Below are positions 25,401 through 36,543 of a stretch of DNA of 64,000 bases, in pieces. The first letter of the stretch is position 1, and every line of letters starts with the position of its first letter. The position numbers were made by a program, and so were the translations under genes. A model generated the notes under the pieces. That model was given only the letters and a program-made list of their open reading frames with translations. It had not been told where the DNA came from and did no database searches. The stretch spans positions 2,680,927 through 2,744,926 of the forward strand of contig CP034992.1 of assembly GCA_004026145.2 (NCBI GenBank). Reading direction: 5' to 3'. Origin of the DNA: Takifugu bimaculatus. Taxonomy: Eukaryota; Chordata; Actinopteri; Tetraodontiformes; Tetraodontidae.

Positions 25401-26679
25401 GTGTCTGGAATCCAGAGAGCTGTTACTTCAGGATTATTGGGTGGAAAATGTTTAGATAGATAAATAGTCCATGAAATAGATAAAATGTTTTGTGGCACGA
25501 TAAAGAAAAATAAAAGTTACACTCAGTTTGTAACAGACTGTACATATGGATTGTTATTACTGTTGTAATGACACCTTTTCTCATGCTTTATAATCTCTCA
25601 GGCCACTCTGTTAATGTCAAGTATAAAACCAAATTCTCTATTGAACTGGAATGTCTGACACAGGTGTAAAATTGCTTCTTTTTGACTTTTAACACCTGCT
25701 GTGAAACCTGCGACTTGCTGGAGGCTTGAGGGCGTGTTTGTGAGCGCACATACATGCACGCTGACAACTCTCACTTGTGGGAAGTGTGTCAAATTCGTGT
25801 CAGCGAGCTCGGCTGTTGAGGCAGGCGCTTGTAACGCTGTTGTTCTGCCTGTGACATCTCTTGAGGTCACGTCTACAATCATATCGAATATAAGCACAAA
25901 TGTGAACGTCGGCGTCTTCGTGTTTGTTGCAGTAAAAAAAATAATGGCAACAGTTGATGGTACGAGCCTCAATAAGCATTTGCTACAATAATATCCAACT
26001 GAAAAGGTTATTAGGTCTCCAAACAATGTTATTGGATCATTTTGTCTCGACAGAAAAGACAGACTTTATTATTTTGAGGCAGATCTCATTTAAAAATAAA
26101 CACAAGGATACAAGGTCCATGAAATACATCCCTGGAGGGTTCCCTAAATCTATATTACTATATTAAAAAACTAGCGATTATGACTCAAAATGATCATTAC
26201 ATTTATAAAAGTGTCAGTTTTGCTGAGTATAGCCGCGGACGGCATAAAACTCTTCTGTAATTAGACATAAATTAAGTTACTGACCGTCCTGGTCTGACTT
26301 ACAGTGAGGAAAAGTTACAGTGAGGAAAAGTTTTCTGTACTGAATGCTTGTACATCAGGCTCCCATTAGAATTTATTACACTCGCATATTTGGAGAGGAG
26401 CTCTAAATTAGAGCTCGTTAGAAGCAGAGGGGAGTGGAGACTGCCCCGGCCTCCACGTTAAAAAGCTCGTCCAGAAGGTCGTGAAGATAAACACAATCCT
26501 CCGTGGTCATCGGGAATGAACAAATCACCGTATGATTCAGCCATTTGACAGGAGGGAAAGAACAAACGTTGGTGTCGGCGTTGACATACTTACATTCCCA
26601 GGACTTTTTTGAAGTCGTAGTGATCTTTCACGTCTGCGGTCTTTGTTTTCCAGGCATGGCCATCGTCACCCAGCGGCAT
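12383..26679 (-). CDS. camk1: Calcium/calmodulin-dependent protein kinase type I (alpha-like)
   Basis: Eleven coding exons in transcript order: 26679-26594, 18039-17908, 15815-15741, 15089-14951, 14791-14665, 14422-14347, 14220-14108, 13723-13645, 13534-13447, 12861-12741 and 12627-12383 (the last is tentative). Phases agree throughout, giving about 426 residues. Visible kinase landmarks are the Gly loop LGMGAFSEV (27-35), Lys50 in VAIKC, HRDLK (140-144), DFG (163-165) and the activation loop STACGTPGYV with Thr178 at the CaMKK site. The autoinhibitory and calmodulin-binding segment (HESISAQIKKNFAKLKWK, then FNATAVIRHM) follows. The QLQLGTSTEGPGPNPS tail resembles CAMK1 alpha rather than CAMK1D (which has LHLGSS). 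The family acts in cytosol and nucleus downstream of Ca2+/calmodulin and CaMKK. Oddities are Met in the Gly loop (usually Thr) and a GC donor after exon 9. The C-terminal extension with a CDCRSC motif is longer than in mammals and less secure. Confidence 0.93.
13441..13446 (-). other. Non-canonical GC donor of camk1 intron 9
   Basis: Read on the minus strand, exon 9 ends AAATGGAAG and the intron begins GCAAGT, the classic GC-AG donor context. Splicing there keeps phase 0 into the next exon (CAA GCT TTC). The nearest GT lies four bases further on and would break the frame. Confidence 0.8.
14239..14284 (+). repeat. CA microsatellite in camk1 intron 6
   Basis: An almost pure (CA)n run of about 46 bp ends a few tens of bases upstream of the exon 14220-14108 acceptor on the minus strand, where it reads as (TG)n. 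Confidence 0.95.
15272..15288 (+). promoter_or_regulatory. CTCF-like motif in camk1 intron 3
   Basis: CCACCACCAGGGGGAGA closely fits the CTCF core consensus (CCASYAGRKGGC). This is motif resemblance only; occupancy cannot be judged from sequence. Confidence 0.35.
15358..15400 (+). repeat. CA microsatellite in camk1 intron 3
   Basis: Pure (CA)n of about 43 bp, followed by AAAAAC. It generates the Cys-Val and His-Thr pseudo-reading frames here. Confidence 0.95.
16783..16805 (+). repeat. AAAC tetranucleotide repeat
   Basis: About five AAAC units follow a CCCCCC tract, inside camk1 intron 2. Confidence 0.85.
17444..17487 (+). repeat. CA run abutting a TG run
   Basis: About 34 bp of (CA)n passes directly into about 10 bp of (GT)n at 17477/17478, forming a palindromic centre (CACACGTGTG). 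This also contains an E-box CACGTG. Confidence 0.9.
18040..26593 (-). other. camk1 intron 1 of the coding part, 8.55 kb
   Basis: Bounded by a GTAAGT donor (26593-26588) and a CAG acceptor (18042-18040). It contains the GT microsatellite at 22418-22460 and a 16-bp direct repeat at about 26301-26336. Several frames of 100-180 codons occur but none shows a family motif, and the longest is also open on the opposite strand. Confidence 0.65.
22418..22460 (+). repeat. GT microsatellite
   Basis: (GT)n of about 30 bp interrupted by GAGG, then further TG units, within the large camk1 intron. Confidence 0.9.
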
Positions 26680-29600
26680 CGTTTTGTTGTTATGGTCAGA
26701 AACAATACTAGTGGGGATAAATAGAACAAAGAGGGAATTATCACCGGAATTATCAAAACATCCCCCGCCTGCAGCAAACCCCCAACTGCTTGACGATCCT
26801 GGATTGGGGACTCGTCTTCAATCGTTTCTCTGCGTTATTTATCACCATCTAATGCTCGGAGACTTTTGTATTCTCCGGAGTGGGAGCGCCGAGCGAGAGC
26901 CGCTGTCACCGCTATCATCATCTGAACTCACTAAGTGGCTGTAAGACAAAACCTGGAAGACTAAAATAGCCTGGTTCATATCGGCGCGCCTCACCCCTCC
27001 TCTGCTCCTGCTGCCTGCCTGGCAACTTCATCAGATGATGTAACCTATTGTTCGGGAGTGTACAGGAAGCCATTTTTAAAGACAACAGGGTAACGTCGTT
27101 AATGACACCAGTTCAGAGGCTGTTTTCCTTCACAGGGTGGCTGCTGTCACTGCACCAGGCAGGACGCCATACCGTATATTTGAATTTATGACTCTGAATA
27201 ATGTATTGTGGTCGCGAGCTTGATGGTTTGGCTGCTATGTGACTTTAGCGTGCAGCTTTGGGTGTTGCCACTGTCTTGGTTGCAAGGTGAGTTGGCGGAA
27301 AGGTTAGTTGAAATATTCAGTATGAATTGCATAATATCTGCATTTGGGACATGTGACATCTCATATGTGGTGAACAAATACAAGTAATGTTTAAAGTTTC
27401 ACAAGAGGGACGGAAATCCCCATACATCATGTAAAGATAACATTTAACAAGGTTTAAGGCAGCCATTGCACACACATGCATATGCTGGCTTTATACTTGT
27501 TGTCATGGAAACCCCAATGGGCTGCTACGGCATCTTGGAGGCTAAATTGCTTTAGTGTCCAACAGAGGGTGGGAAAGAAATTGTTGTGGTCACTTTGATG
27601 GCTGATTTCTGTGTGGCCATTTAAACCCACACACACACATGCGTGCTGTCGGCTTGTTTGTCCTTTGGAAACAGATTTAGTACACAGTGGTGTAAGTATA
27701 AGCTGATAACATGCACGCCACGGTTTTATTCTGTGTAACTACAGGTCATTATGAATGTCATTAGACACCAAAGTACTGACAACTAATTGTCCGGCGTAGA
27801 ACTTGAGTTGTGAACTGGATTTATTATATAGGAAATAAAGCTCGAATTAACTTTACACCCACCCCCACTCGTTTTTTACTTCCTGTTCTGCAGTTTACGC
27901 ACCAGTTAAAGCTACTATAGTAAAAGGAAGTGTGGTTAAATAAAGCATCGGCTTACAATTAAACGATGTTAGAGGAAACAATGAAAGGAAGTTCTATCAG
28001 ATGCGGACTGAAGCTGCCACGGTGACTTCTGGCTTCTGCTCAAATGTAAGCGAGGGAAAATACACTGAGGGCATCTTGAACTTGACACCAGACTCATTCT
28101 TTGTAAAATGAGCTCATGATTTTCCCCTCCACGTTTTTCAGTGAAAGCCAGCCAGAGTAGGTCAAAGCGCACGGATGAAGAACGAGTACAGGGCACCACA
28201 ACAAGAACGGCACCTTCTGCAGGGTTAAAACATCTCGTCTGCAGAGCACATGAATCGCTGGGAATCTAAGATCATAACTTAGAGTCAGCAAACAAATAGT
28301 CCAGCTTGAATGTTAGTTTGCAAACATGGTATTTACCTCGTCCTCGTTTTATAGGTATTTCAAAATAAAGCACTTGGTTACAACATAATATTGGTCATAT
28401 TTTGTCCTTTCACAGACCCTAAATATAAATATTAAGATTTTAACCATCGTGCTTAAATGGAATAACAACAAAAGGCCATTTCGAGGGTGAAGGAAGGAAA
28501 CAGTGAAAGCCCTTCTCACATACTGCACGAACCCATTTGTAGCACCACCCCTTGCTCAAATGGAAATTTGTGGTGATTCATGCGCCATCAATGGAAGAAG
28601 CTGAGCCCTGAAAGGTCTTTGATGTAAACACCCGTTTGAATGCATCAACTTTACTTGTGCCTGCTTGCGATCCTTTGTGAAGTTCACGAGAAGCAGCAGA
28701 CCCAAAGATAATACCCACGTGCACCGTCAGTTGTCTTGGCACTCACATTCACCTCGGCGACGCAAACATCTGGGCATTTCCACCACATTTTCACTTTGGA
28801 CTTCAGACAACGTGTCAAAACAACTATAGTCATGAGGGCAATTGAGCAGGTGGCAAGGAAGAGGGACACCTTTCATTGATGTGGTAGGAGAGGAGAAGGG
28901 AGAGACTCATGCAAAAATGAATGCAGGGTAAAACCCAGTAGGTCCCGCTGATGATATGAGCCCTGCAAACAGCTGAAGATGAGCTGCTGAGGACCCAAGA
29001 AACAACAGGGATGAGGAGGCTCAACAGGGGGAGATGCACGACACCATCCATAACCATGTTCCCAGAGAAGGTTATGACATGCAGCATTCACCGCGTTTGT
29101 GCTTTACAGATACTCACTGGTTTCCCATTCCTGTGATAAGCAGTGGACAGAAGAAACACACACATACACACACGACCACAGTTAGACACTGACGACATGA
29201 TGTGACGTTAACACGCGTACATGGACTGTGAAATTGAATTTACACGGTGTTAGAATGTTTCGGTAGCACGGATAAACACTACAGTGGACACACACGCAGT
29301 CAGATGTGCAAGTGACTTAATGCTTGAGCCGGCCTGCGGCTCACACAGGTGCTGGGCAGAAACCCTCAAACGAGGTTCACCCTCTTTTGTCCTGCGAACA
29401 TGCCCAAATCTCGTCGCTGCTGAAACTCTCTCCTTGTCTTGGCAGACTGTCCGTGTGCACGGCTCCAGGTCTACCGCATTGTACTGTCATGGTGGCGACA
29501 CGAGCCACACCAGCAGACATACATCCCACCCAAAATTTTCGCTTATGGCAGCCCAAATACTTTTGGCGAAATTAAGTGACATTCTGAATGGTCAAAAATG

Positions 29601-29954
29601 TGCAGACGCAAAGCCGAAACAGCGTCCATTTCAGTGATGTGAGCTGCACAATGACGCAACTGTTGTTGTTTTAAGCTGTTTAGAATTGTGAAATTTCCAC
29701 AGGAAGCAAAAGAAAACCAAGATCCTTTCTATACGAGGTCAACTGACTCCACAACCTCAGTGAGAGAATCGCTAACGGCAACCTGAGAATGGAGCTTCTG
29801 TCACATCATTCAACACTTATTAGCTGATAAACTGACAGAACAGCTAAATGAAATGAAGAGTTCAGGAGGAAAAGGGTGAGGAAAAACAGAACAGAGCTTG
29901 AATTATATAATGTTAATGGTAAAGGCTGATGCTTTTTCACACACACATACACAC

Positions 29955-30025
<71 letters not shown>

Positions 30026-30162
30026 AGAACATGGGGATATCTTACCACAAACTCAGCTGACTTTAAACGAACTATTAGAACAGAGGGGCCCTTTATACTG
30101 AATATTAAAACAACACAACAACAAGGTCATAAGTAAACATTTCTTCGCATGCAGCACCCTAC
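26680..30162 (-). other. Presumed camk1 5' UTR intron
   Basis: If the exon ending at 30163 is camk1 exon 1, this 3.5 kb is the 5' UTR intron. It holds the AAT array at 29955-30024. I see no supported coding exon. Confidence 0.4.
29955..30024 (+). repeat. AAT trinucleotide microsatellite, about 23 units
   Basis: Pure AAT repeat of about 70 bp preceded by a short CA run. It reads as poly-Asn on the plus strand and poly-Tyr on the minus strand, which accounts for the open frames across it. Confidence 0.97.
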
Positions 30163-30420
30163 CTGAACAAACAGTGAACGTCAAATGCGTCCTGCGTCTG
30201 TCTCCGGTGTCCGTCCCTGTCATGTCCCCGCACGGAGTCTGAACTCTGTCGGCTACCTCACGAGTAGCGCTCCTGCCTGCGTCATCGCACAGGTGGGCGG
30301 GGCAACAAGGGGAAGCGGACCAATCAGCTTTGGAATTATGGAGCGCAGGTAAAAGGTTCTACGACCTAATTGGTTCGGTCCTTTCACACGCGAGCCCGTA
30401 AACGATGAACTTTGGTTAGA
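30163..30420 (-). promoter_or_regulatory. Probable camk1 first non-coding exon and promoter
   Basis: On the minus strand the sequence TGTTTGTTCAG at 30173-30163 is followed by GTAGGG, a usable donor, and the upstream 100 bp is more GC-rich than its surroundings. CCAAT boxes lie at 30320-30326 (plus) and 30369-30373 (minus). No ATG in this exon opens a frame continuous with camk1, so it would be 5' UTR. Inferred from position and motifs only. Confidence 0.35.
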
Positions 30421-30807
30421 AAGGCGCATGGTGCAACAAAACTTTTTTATGACTAAAGATGTGGTAAAATATCACTGTTTCCACTATTAATGTCTCGTAT
30501 AGGTAACTTGATGTGAGCGCAGGTGAAAAAAATAGGCAGTACTGGATAAACTATATCAAAACATAGAGTAAGAGTAAGTAAAGTGCTGCGTAGTTCACTG
30601 GATGAAAAGATGGAGCTTCCTAAACCAAGTATTTGTCCCATTTTAATGTATTGAATGTGAAGTACAATTTAGAATTGGGAAAGAGTGCAAACTTTAAAAT
30701 AAAAGATTTTTTTTAAAAAAAGACTGAATACTAGTGTATTTAATTCTGATACATATAAGAACGATCCTGGCAGAAAGTGTTCGTCTTTGCGTCTCTCTGC
30801 AGTTTAG

Positions 30808-30822
30808 TGCCCCATCTAGTGG
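30808..30822 (-). promoter_or_regulatory. CTCF-like motif, minus orientation
   Basis: On the minus strand CCACTAGATGGGGCA fits the CTCF core. It lies just left of the ATCT array between camk1 and nek4. Confidence 0.4.
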
Positions 30823-30840
30823 TCAATGTGGTAGAACACG

Positions 30841-30936
<96 letters not shown>

Positions 30937-30996
30937 GCCTGCCTGCCTGCCTGCCTGCCTGTCTGTCTGTCTGTCTATCTGTCTGTCTGTCTGTCT
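30841..30996 (+). repeat. Compound tetranucleotide microsatellite (ATCT)n(GCCT)n(GTCT)n
   Basis: 24 ATCT units (30841-30936) pass into 6 GCCT units (30937-30960) and about 9 GTCT units with one ATCT interruption. The long Ile-Tyr-Leu-Ser frames across it are repeat artefacts. Confidence 0.98.
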
Positions 30997-31020
30997 AAGC
31001 CTGTAGCAGTGGACCTCTAT

Positions 31021-31040
31021 CCGCCGCAGGGGGCGCTGTG
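31021..31040 (+). promoter_or_regulatory. CTCF-like motif, plus orientation
   Basis: CCGCCGCAGGGGGCGCTGTG is a strong match to the extended CTCF motif. It lies on the right side of the ATCT array, about 290 bp upstream of the nek4 start codon. Confidence 0.45.
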
Positions 31041-31279
31041 ATCAAACAGAGGCAGTGTTTGGAGCTCGGCGGACCCTCTCTTCATCGTTGGTATGGTGAG
31101 GGCGGACTGTTGCCTAGTGACGAAATGTATTGATTGTTCCTGATTTCATATGTTTTCAAATCTGATAGCTGGCGCTAACCAGGGCCAACTTTTCCCGAAC
31201 GGATTTGCTTTCCTGGACTGTGATGCCGGAATAATGTGACGACTTAAAAAGCAGTGTTTTTTCTTGAAGGTGTCGCGTA

Positions 31280-31312
31280 ATGATCCGACGGAGTCACCTT
31301 TTAAAAAGATGA
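31280..31312 (+). CDS. Short upstream ORF overlapping the nek4 start codon
   Basis: ATG at 31280 opens a 10-codon frame (MIRRSHLLKR) whose TGA (31310-31312) overlaps the nek4 ATG at 31309. It is out of frame with nek4. If included in the mRNA leader it would force reinitiation or leaky scanning. Whether the transcript start lies upstream of it is not visible. Confidence 0.4.
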   Translation: MIRRSHLLKR

Positions 31313-34300
31313 TGAATAATTACATTTCCATCAGGGTTGTTGGGAAAGGCAGCTACGGAGAGGTGAACTTGGTGAAACACAAAACAGACAGACAGCAGGT
31401 AAGACAGGAATGCGGGAAATAAATAACTTTTACCTTGAAGTTGTTTGAAACCGTGATTTGCTTCCTGTCGTAGACATTAGTGAGATTTGGGAATTTCACA
31501 TGGGATTTGGGAATTTTAGTAAGACCTGGTTCATATAATACATGAAAGGACTTGTATTTTACAATTGCTGATCTCCTATGTCAGGATAAGTGCTCATTCA
31601 TTAATGGATCACTTCTTAATACATTAGCACTGACTGGGAATTTGATGCTTTTCACAAGAATACGCAGCTGTGACTGCACATCTTTGCTATTCCACAGTAT
31701 GTTATCAAGAAGCTGAATTTGATCACCTCCTCCAAGCGAGAACGGCGTGCTGCAGAGCAGGAGGCGCAGCTTCTGTCTGAGCTGCGACATCCCAACATTG
31801 TGACATACAGGGAGTCTTGGGAGGGAGAGGACTGCCAGCTCTACATTGTGATGGGTTTCTGTGAAGGTGGTGACCTGTATCATCGTCTCAAGCAGCAAAA
31901 AGGGGAACTCTTACCTGAGAGACAGGTGGTGGAGTGGTTTGTCCAGATAGCCATGGCACTGGAGGTATGTGGGGACACAAATAATGTCAAATGAGGATCA
32001 TGGAGGATGTCTGAAGTCAAGTTCTCTGAGTGCTTTGTTTTATAGTACCTGCATGGAAGGAACATTCTTCACCGGGACCTTAAAACACAGAACATCTTCT
32101 TGACAAAGCTTAACATCATAAAAGTCGGAGACCTTGGCATTGCCCGAGTATTGGAGAACCAGAATGATATGGCCAGCACACTTATAGGGACCCCTTACTA
32201 CATGAGTCCAGAGCTTTTCTCAAACAAGCCCTACAATCACAAGGTATCCTAGCTTTATTGATTTTATTTTTTTACAGGGATGATCTAAAGATTAAATTTG
32301 ATTTCTTTTTCTAGTCTGATGTTTGGGCCCTGGGTTGCTGTGTGTATGAAATGTCCACACTGAAACATGCCTTCAATGCCAGAGACATGAACTCACTGGT
32401 CTATCGCATTGTACAAGGAAAGGTGCGCTTCATCTTTAAATAGATCTTTATATTCAGACTGCTCAGGTGCTGGTTTTTTTTTCCTCTCTCAATATTACAT
32501 CAACTCTAACAATGAGGTATTTTTCTGTTTTTCTCATTAGTTGCCGCAGATGCCCAGTAAGTACGATCCACACCTAGGAGAGCTGATAAAATGCATGCTG
32601 TGTAAGAGACCCGAAGACAGGCCTGATGTCAAAGTCATCCTTCGGCAGCCCTACATCAAGGGACAGATCGCGCTGTTCCTCAAAGCTACTAAAGAGTAGG
32701 TGATAGTGTCATTCATTCTATTCTTACCCAGGTGCTCTTATTTACATTAAAACTGGACTAATATTACTTTAAATGCTATCACTGTGGAAGGTTTATTTTG
32801 TTTACTCTTCTTTGTTGCCTTTTTTTTTTTACTAATATGCTAATAGGTAGAATCATAAATAGATCCATATAATTATATATCTGCTGTGGTTCATTCCAGA
32901 AAAACTGCTAAATCTAAAAAGAAAACAGTGAGCAGTGTAGACTGCAATACCAACGCTGCATCATCAGTCACATCTCTGCCAAAACGTGAGAAAAGTGCCA
33001 GATGTGAAAGTCAGGCTGGAGGGAAACAGGTGTGTTTGACCTCTGTTGCTCTGATGTTAGAAAGGTCATCTGTCACTAACCTAAGGTTCTTTCCTCTTTA
33101 GCTCCGAAAAGAAGAGAAATCACACCAGCGCAAAGCATGGAACAGCGTCAGTGATGAAACTCCGGTCCAAGCAGCTTCATCGCCCAAACCTTCCTCGCCT
33201 GATGCTCTCAAAGCCAGCTCTGTCTCCCTGGCAACCATCAGCAACATTAATATTGATATGGATGAGGACCTGAGGAAGAAAGAGCTGCAGGGCTCACAGT
33301 CGGGTGTGTCACCCTCTCAGGCTCTGAGTCACAACAAGGGAAGAGGGAAACCAGATTCCTCCGCTCCTTCTGTTGACCCTCCACTGGATCTCAAGTCTCT
33401 GTCAGGTGATGACATTAAGGAAGGAGAGGAGTGTGTTTCCAAAGGATTACACATCCATCAAGAAAAACAGACCACAAATGAGGATAATACCACGGACTTG
33501 CTTAAAGATAACGATGTAAAAGTTTCTGGACTGGCTTTGAAAACATGTAGAACCATAACAAACGACACTGTGACTCTGCTTAAAGGTGCTCCATCACACC
33601 ATCCATCAGAAATGCACGTGAGTGTCCCAGAAGATGATGTGTTATGAAGCTATGATTTGTTATTTATTATTTATTTACCCTAATTTTCTCTTTAAAGGAA
33701 AGCCTAGAATCTACTGAAAAGCTATTAGAGCCATTTCCTGCAGTGGTGAGCACTAACAAATTAGAGAAATGAAAATCTTAGATAATACAAAGTAAACACT
33801 GAGGATATTTTTGGCTTTTTTTTGTGGCCTCGTAAAGATAAATCCTGTGTATTTGCATCTGTTCAGGAGGAATCTACCTCAGCGTCAGAAACGGCTGCAC
33901 CGCAGCAGCACGGAGGGAGGGGCGCAGGACCAGCAGCTGAGAATATAGAGGACAAGGTGAAGATGCACTTACTTGAATTGAAATGTTTAATTTCTTTCAA
34001 TTTGTAATCATTTTTCTTCCCTCTATTTTGTTCAGGCACCGAGAGCTCTACCTCCACTTCCCACCGTGAGTGTTGACCTGGAGGGCAGCGGGAAGAGCAA
34101 ACGGAGCCCAGAGGGCAAGAATGCAAGTGCAGCTACGATCTCATCACCCGGTTCCTGTAATAATGTATTCCTGGCACCAAAACTGGTGAGCAAGCTCCCT
34201 GCAACAGGACAGGATTTGGCTTATGTTGTTTCTATGATCCCTGTCCACAAGTGTTAACGTTGGGATTCTCTATATTTATTTGCTAATACCAATTTTTTAC

Positions 34301-35884
34301 AGGATCGTCTGACTGCTAGGGAGAGGAGAAGGCTGAAAAAGTCACAGGAGATTTCCACTGAAACGGGTGGGCGCTGTCACATTAAACTACTATATCGATC
34401 ACATTGGTTAGCTATAGGCGGGATTATGTGCGTGGTTTCTAACGAGAGTTAGAGAGTTTCAATTTCAACAGTCAACATTCTTTTTCCTGCTATTTTCACA
34501 GGTGGCGGTGTTAAAAGTTCACCTGATGTTATTACTCTCAAAGATGAGCACCTCCATCATCCAGTTACCAGATCAGTGTCAGACGTCCCCAACATCAAGG
34601 TACCGCTTCCCCGTCGCCATGGCATCCAGTAATCATCCTGGTGATTTCAATTACCCGTGTTGCGTGAGAGCAAATGTCAGACCAAAATGAATTAAGGATT
34701 CAATTTTCAGGATCGTCCCCTGACTGCCAGAGAGCGGAGAAGGCTGAGGCAATCGCAGGAGAGTACCAGCAACACCACAGGTAGTGGCTACTCAATAGAT
34801 CATTGTTATTGGAACAGGAAAAGAATGTAAAAGCTGAAGAGATACTGTTCAGAAAGCATTTAGAGCTCCTTATAGTGTGTATAGAATTACACACTGCTGT
34901 TGTTTTACAGGTTTTGTTACAAGGCCGCACTCTGATGTCATCCAGGATGATCACGACTATGCTCCAATTTTGAGATCTTTTTCAGATCTTACCACCAGCA
35001 GTAAGGTACCGACACAGAGGGCAACGCATCAGTCTCTGCGATAAACCGTCTGAACAGTGTTTATGTACAGCTAAGCAGGTTGCCGAAGCCAAGGTCGGGT
35101 GAAGATGAGGGCACCTCGTCTACAAGTTCGACTGAACAATCAGATGTGGATTACAGGGAAAGGTGAAGTGTGGCTCAAAACAAGGAAAACTTCAACCATG
35201 CTCGATCTGATACAACTGCCAAGATGTTTACCTTTTCTTTCTTCATTTTCTGCAGGAAGGCTGAATCCTGCGACATGCAGGATTTAGTCCAGATGATGAC
35301 CCAAACTTTGAGAATGGATATTGAAGACAGTGTGAATGAGGCAGACAAAGGCATCTTTGGTCTGACAGCACTGCCTGAATTTAAGCTTAACGGGAAGTAC
35401 CGAGATACTCTGGCACTTCACGGGAAGTCTGGAGAGGAAGCACAAGGTTTGTCCCTTAGGCAAACACAGTTAGGTTCGATGCTTTTAACCACCTCTATAG
35501 AATTTATTGACCGATTGGTGTCTAATCAGAATCTCTGTCATAAAGGCTCCACATCTGGCCCAGCCAAGATACGCAGAGCCATAGAACACCTGAGGACAGA
35601 TGTCGTTAAGGGCCTGGGAATCAAGCTGCTGGACAACATCATGGAAATCATGGAAGAGGAAGATGACAACAAGAGAGAGGTTGGAGTTTAGTAAATAATA
35701 ATGAAGAAACGGAAGACAATTTCTGCTGAAATTCACCGAGAAACCTTTGGAAGCAATTCACATTCTCATCACTTTGTCATTACAGCAATGCCTTCGTCAC
35801 CGTATGGGTGATGAGAAGTATCAAGCTTATGCTGTCATGGTGAGGCAGCTGAGGTTTCTGGAGGATGTTGCCTTTAAGGTTTAG
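31309..35884 (+). CDS. nek4: Serine/threonine-protein kinase Nek4
   Basis: Coding exons: 31309-31398, 31698-31964, 32046-32243, 32315-32422, 32541-32695, 32900-33029, 33102-33617, 33698-33745, 33867-33956, 34036-34185, 34303-34366, 34502-34599, 34711-34780, 34911-35005, 35071-35162, 35256-35679 (perhaps split by a 99-bp intron at 35447-35545) and 35786-35884. This gives 864 residues with that intron removed, against 841 in human. Landmarks: Gly loop GKGSYGEV (12-19), VIKK (32-35), HRDLK (128-132), the NEK-type DLG (148-150) and GTPYYMSPELFSNKPYN in the activation segment. RERRAAEQEAQLLSELRHPN is almost identical to human NEK4. The C-terminal end matches NEK4 (MTQTLRMD, KYRDTLALHGK, EHLRTDVVKGLGIKLLDN, MGDEKY). 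NEK4 is linked to cilium/microtubule function and the DNA damage response. The DR(P)LTARERRRL module occurs twice. ATG 31309 is chosen because the kinase domain begins nine residues later; 31312 is an adjacent alternative. Confidence 0.97.
34303..35005 (+). repeat. Tandem duplication of a two-exon module in nek4
   Basis: Exons 34303-34366 + 34502-34599 and exons 34711-34780 + 34911-35005 have the same phases (0 in, 1 between, 0 out). Both begin GATCGTC and encode DR-LTARERRRL followed by a Lys/Arg-Ser-Gln-Glu segment. Both second exons begin GT at the split Gly codon and contain an R-S-(V/F)-S-D motif. Human NEK4 has this module once, as I recall its sequence. Confidence 0.75.
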
Positions 35885-36543
35885 GGAGGTTTTAGCGACT
35901 TGTAGAATAACCCCTGACATTTCCGTGGTACAGTTGTAATGCCAATGGTAAGAATGGACTGACAATACGCCAATTAAAAATGTCAGTCTTGATCAAAGAG
36001 CTGTGATTCATGCCCAAAAAGCACTTGTGGCATCTCCATTATTGTTTCTGAATAAACTTCAATTACAGTTGCATTTTTTTTTACAGATGTTGTTGTAGAA
36101 ACCTTGTAAATAGGTAGTTTAAAACTCCTTTTCAAATCAGTAATATGTAGATATTCCTATGTTCTTTGAATAACTATGCAACATGTGATCGTCAAAGTCT
36201 TTTATGCTGTGTTTAATTCTGATACCTTTCAGTTTCAAACAGTGAATCTTTGAGTATTTTAGAATTCATCTCTGTGCCTGTATTTGTGGCATTTTAAATA
36301 TTCCCAATAAATCCTTTTTTAAACATCTAGACATGTGTATCGGTGCAAGTTAAAATAATTTCCATTTCTTATGTTGTAGACCTCAGGAAAAAAACAAAAA
36401 CAAATCAAACAGCACATTTGTAAAATAAACATGAGGGGTTTATTTGGATTTTCAACTACAATTAATGACTGACAAAAGTATTAAATTGGATAAAGTCATT
36501 TCAAATTGTTGAGGATTATGCAACCGGTGGAAAGATTTCTGAA
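35885..36543. other. Overlap zone of nek4 and spcs1 3' UTRs
   Basis: nek4 poly(A) signal candidates AATAAA lie at 36051-36056 and 36306-36311 on the plus strand. An spcs1 candidate (TTTATT, so AATAAA on the minus strand) lies at 36439-36444. The two converging transcripts may end within about 130 bp of each other. Confidence 0.55.

Noticed and set aside
29806..30101. Poly-Asn and poly-Tyr reading frames
   Set aside because: They are translations of the AAT microsatellite on the two strands.
30734..31006. Ile-Tyr-Leu-Ser repeat proteins
   Set aside because: Produced by the ATCT/GCCT/GTCT array; no codon constraint or flanking gene structure.
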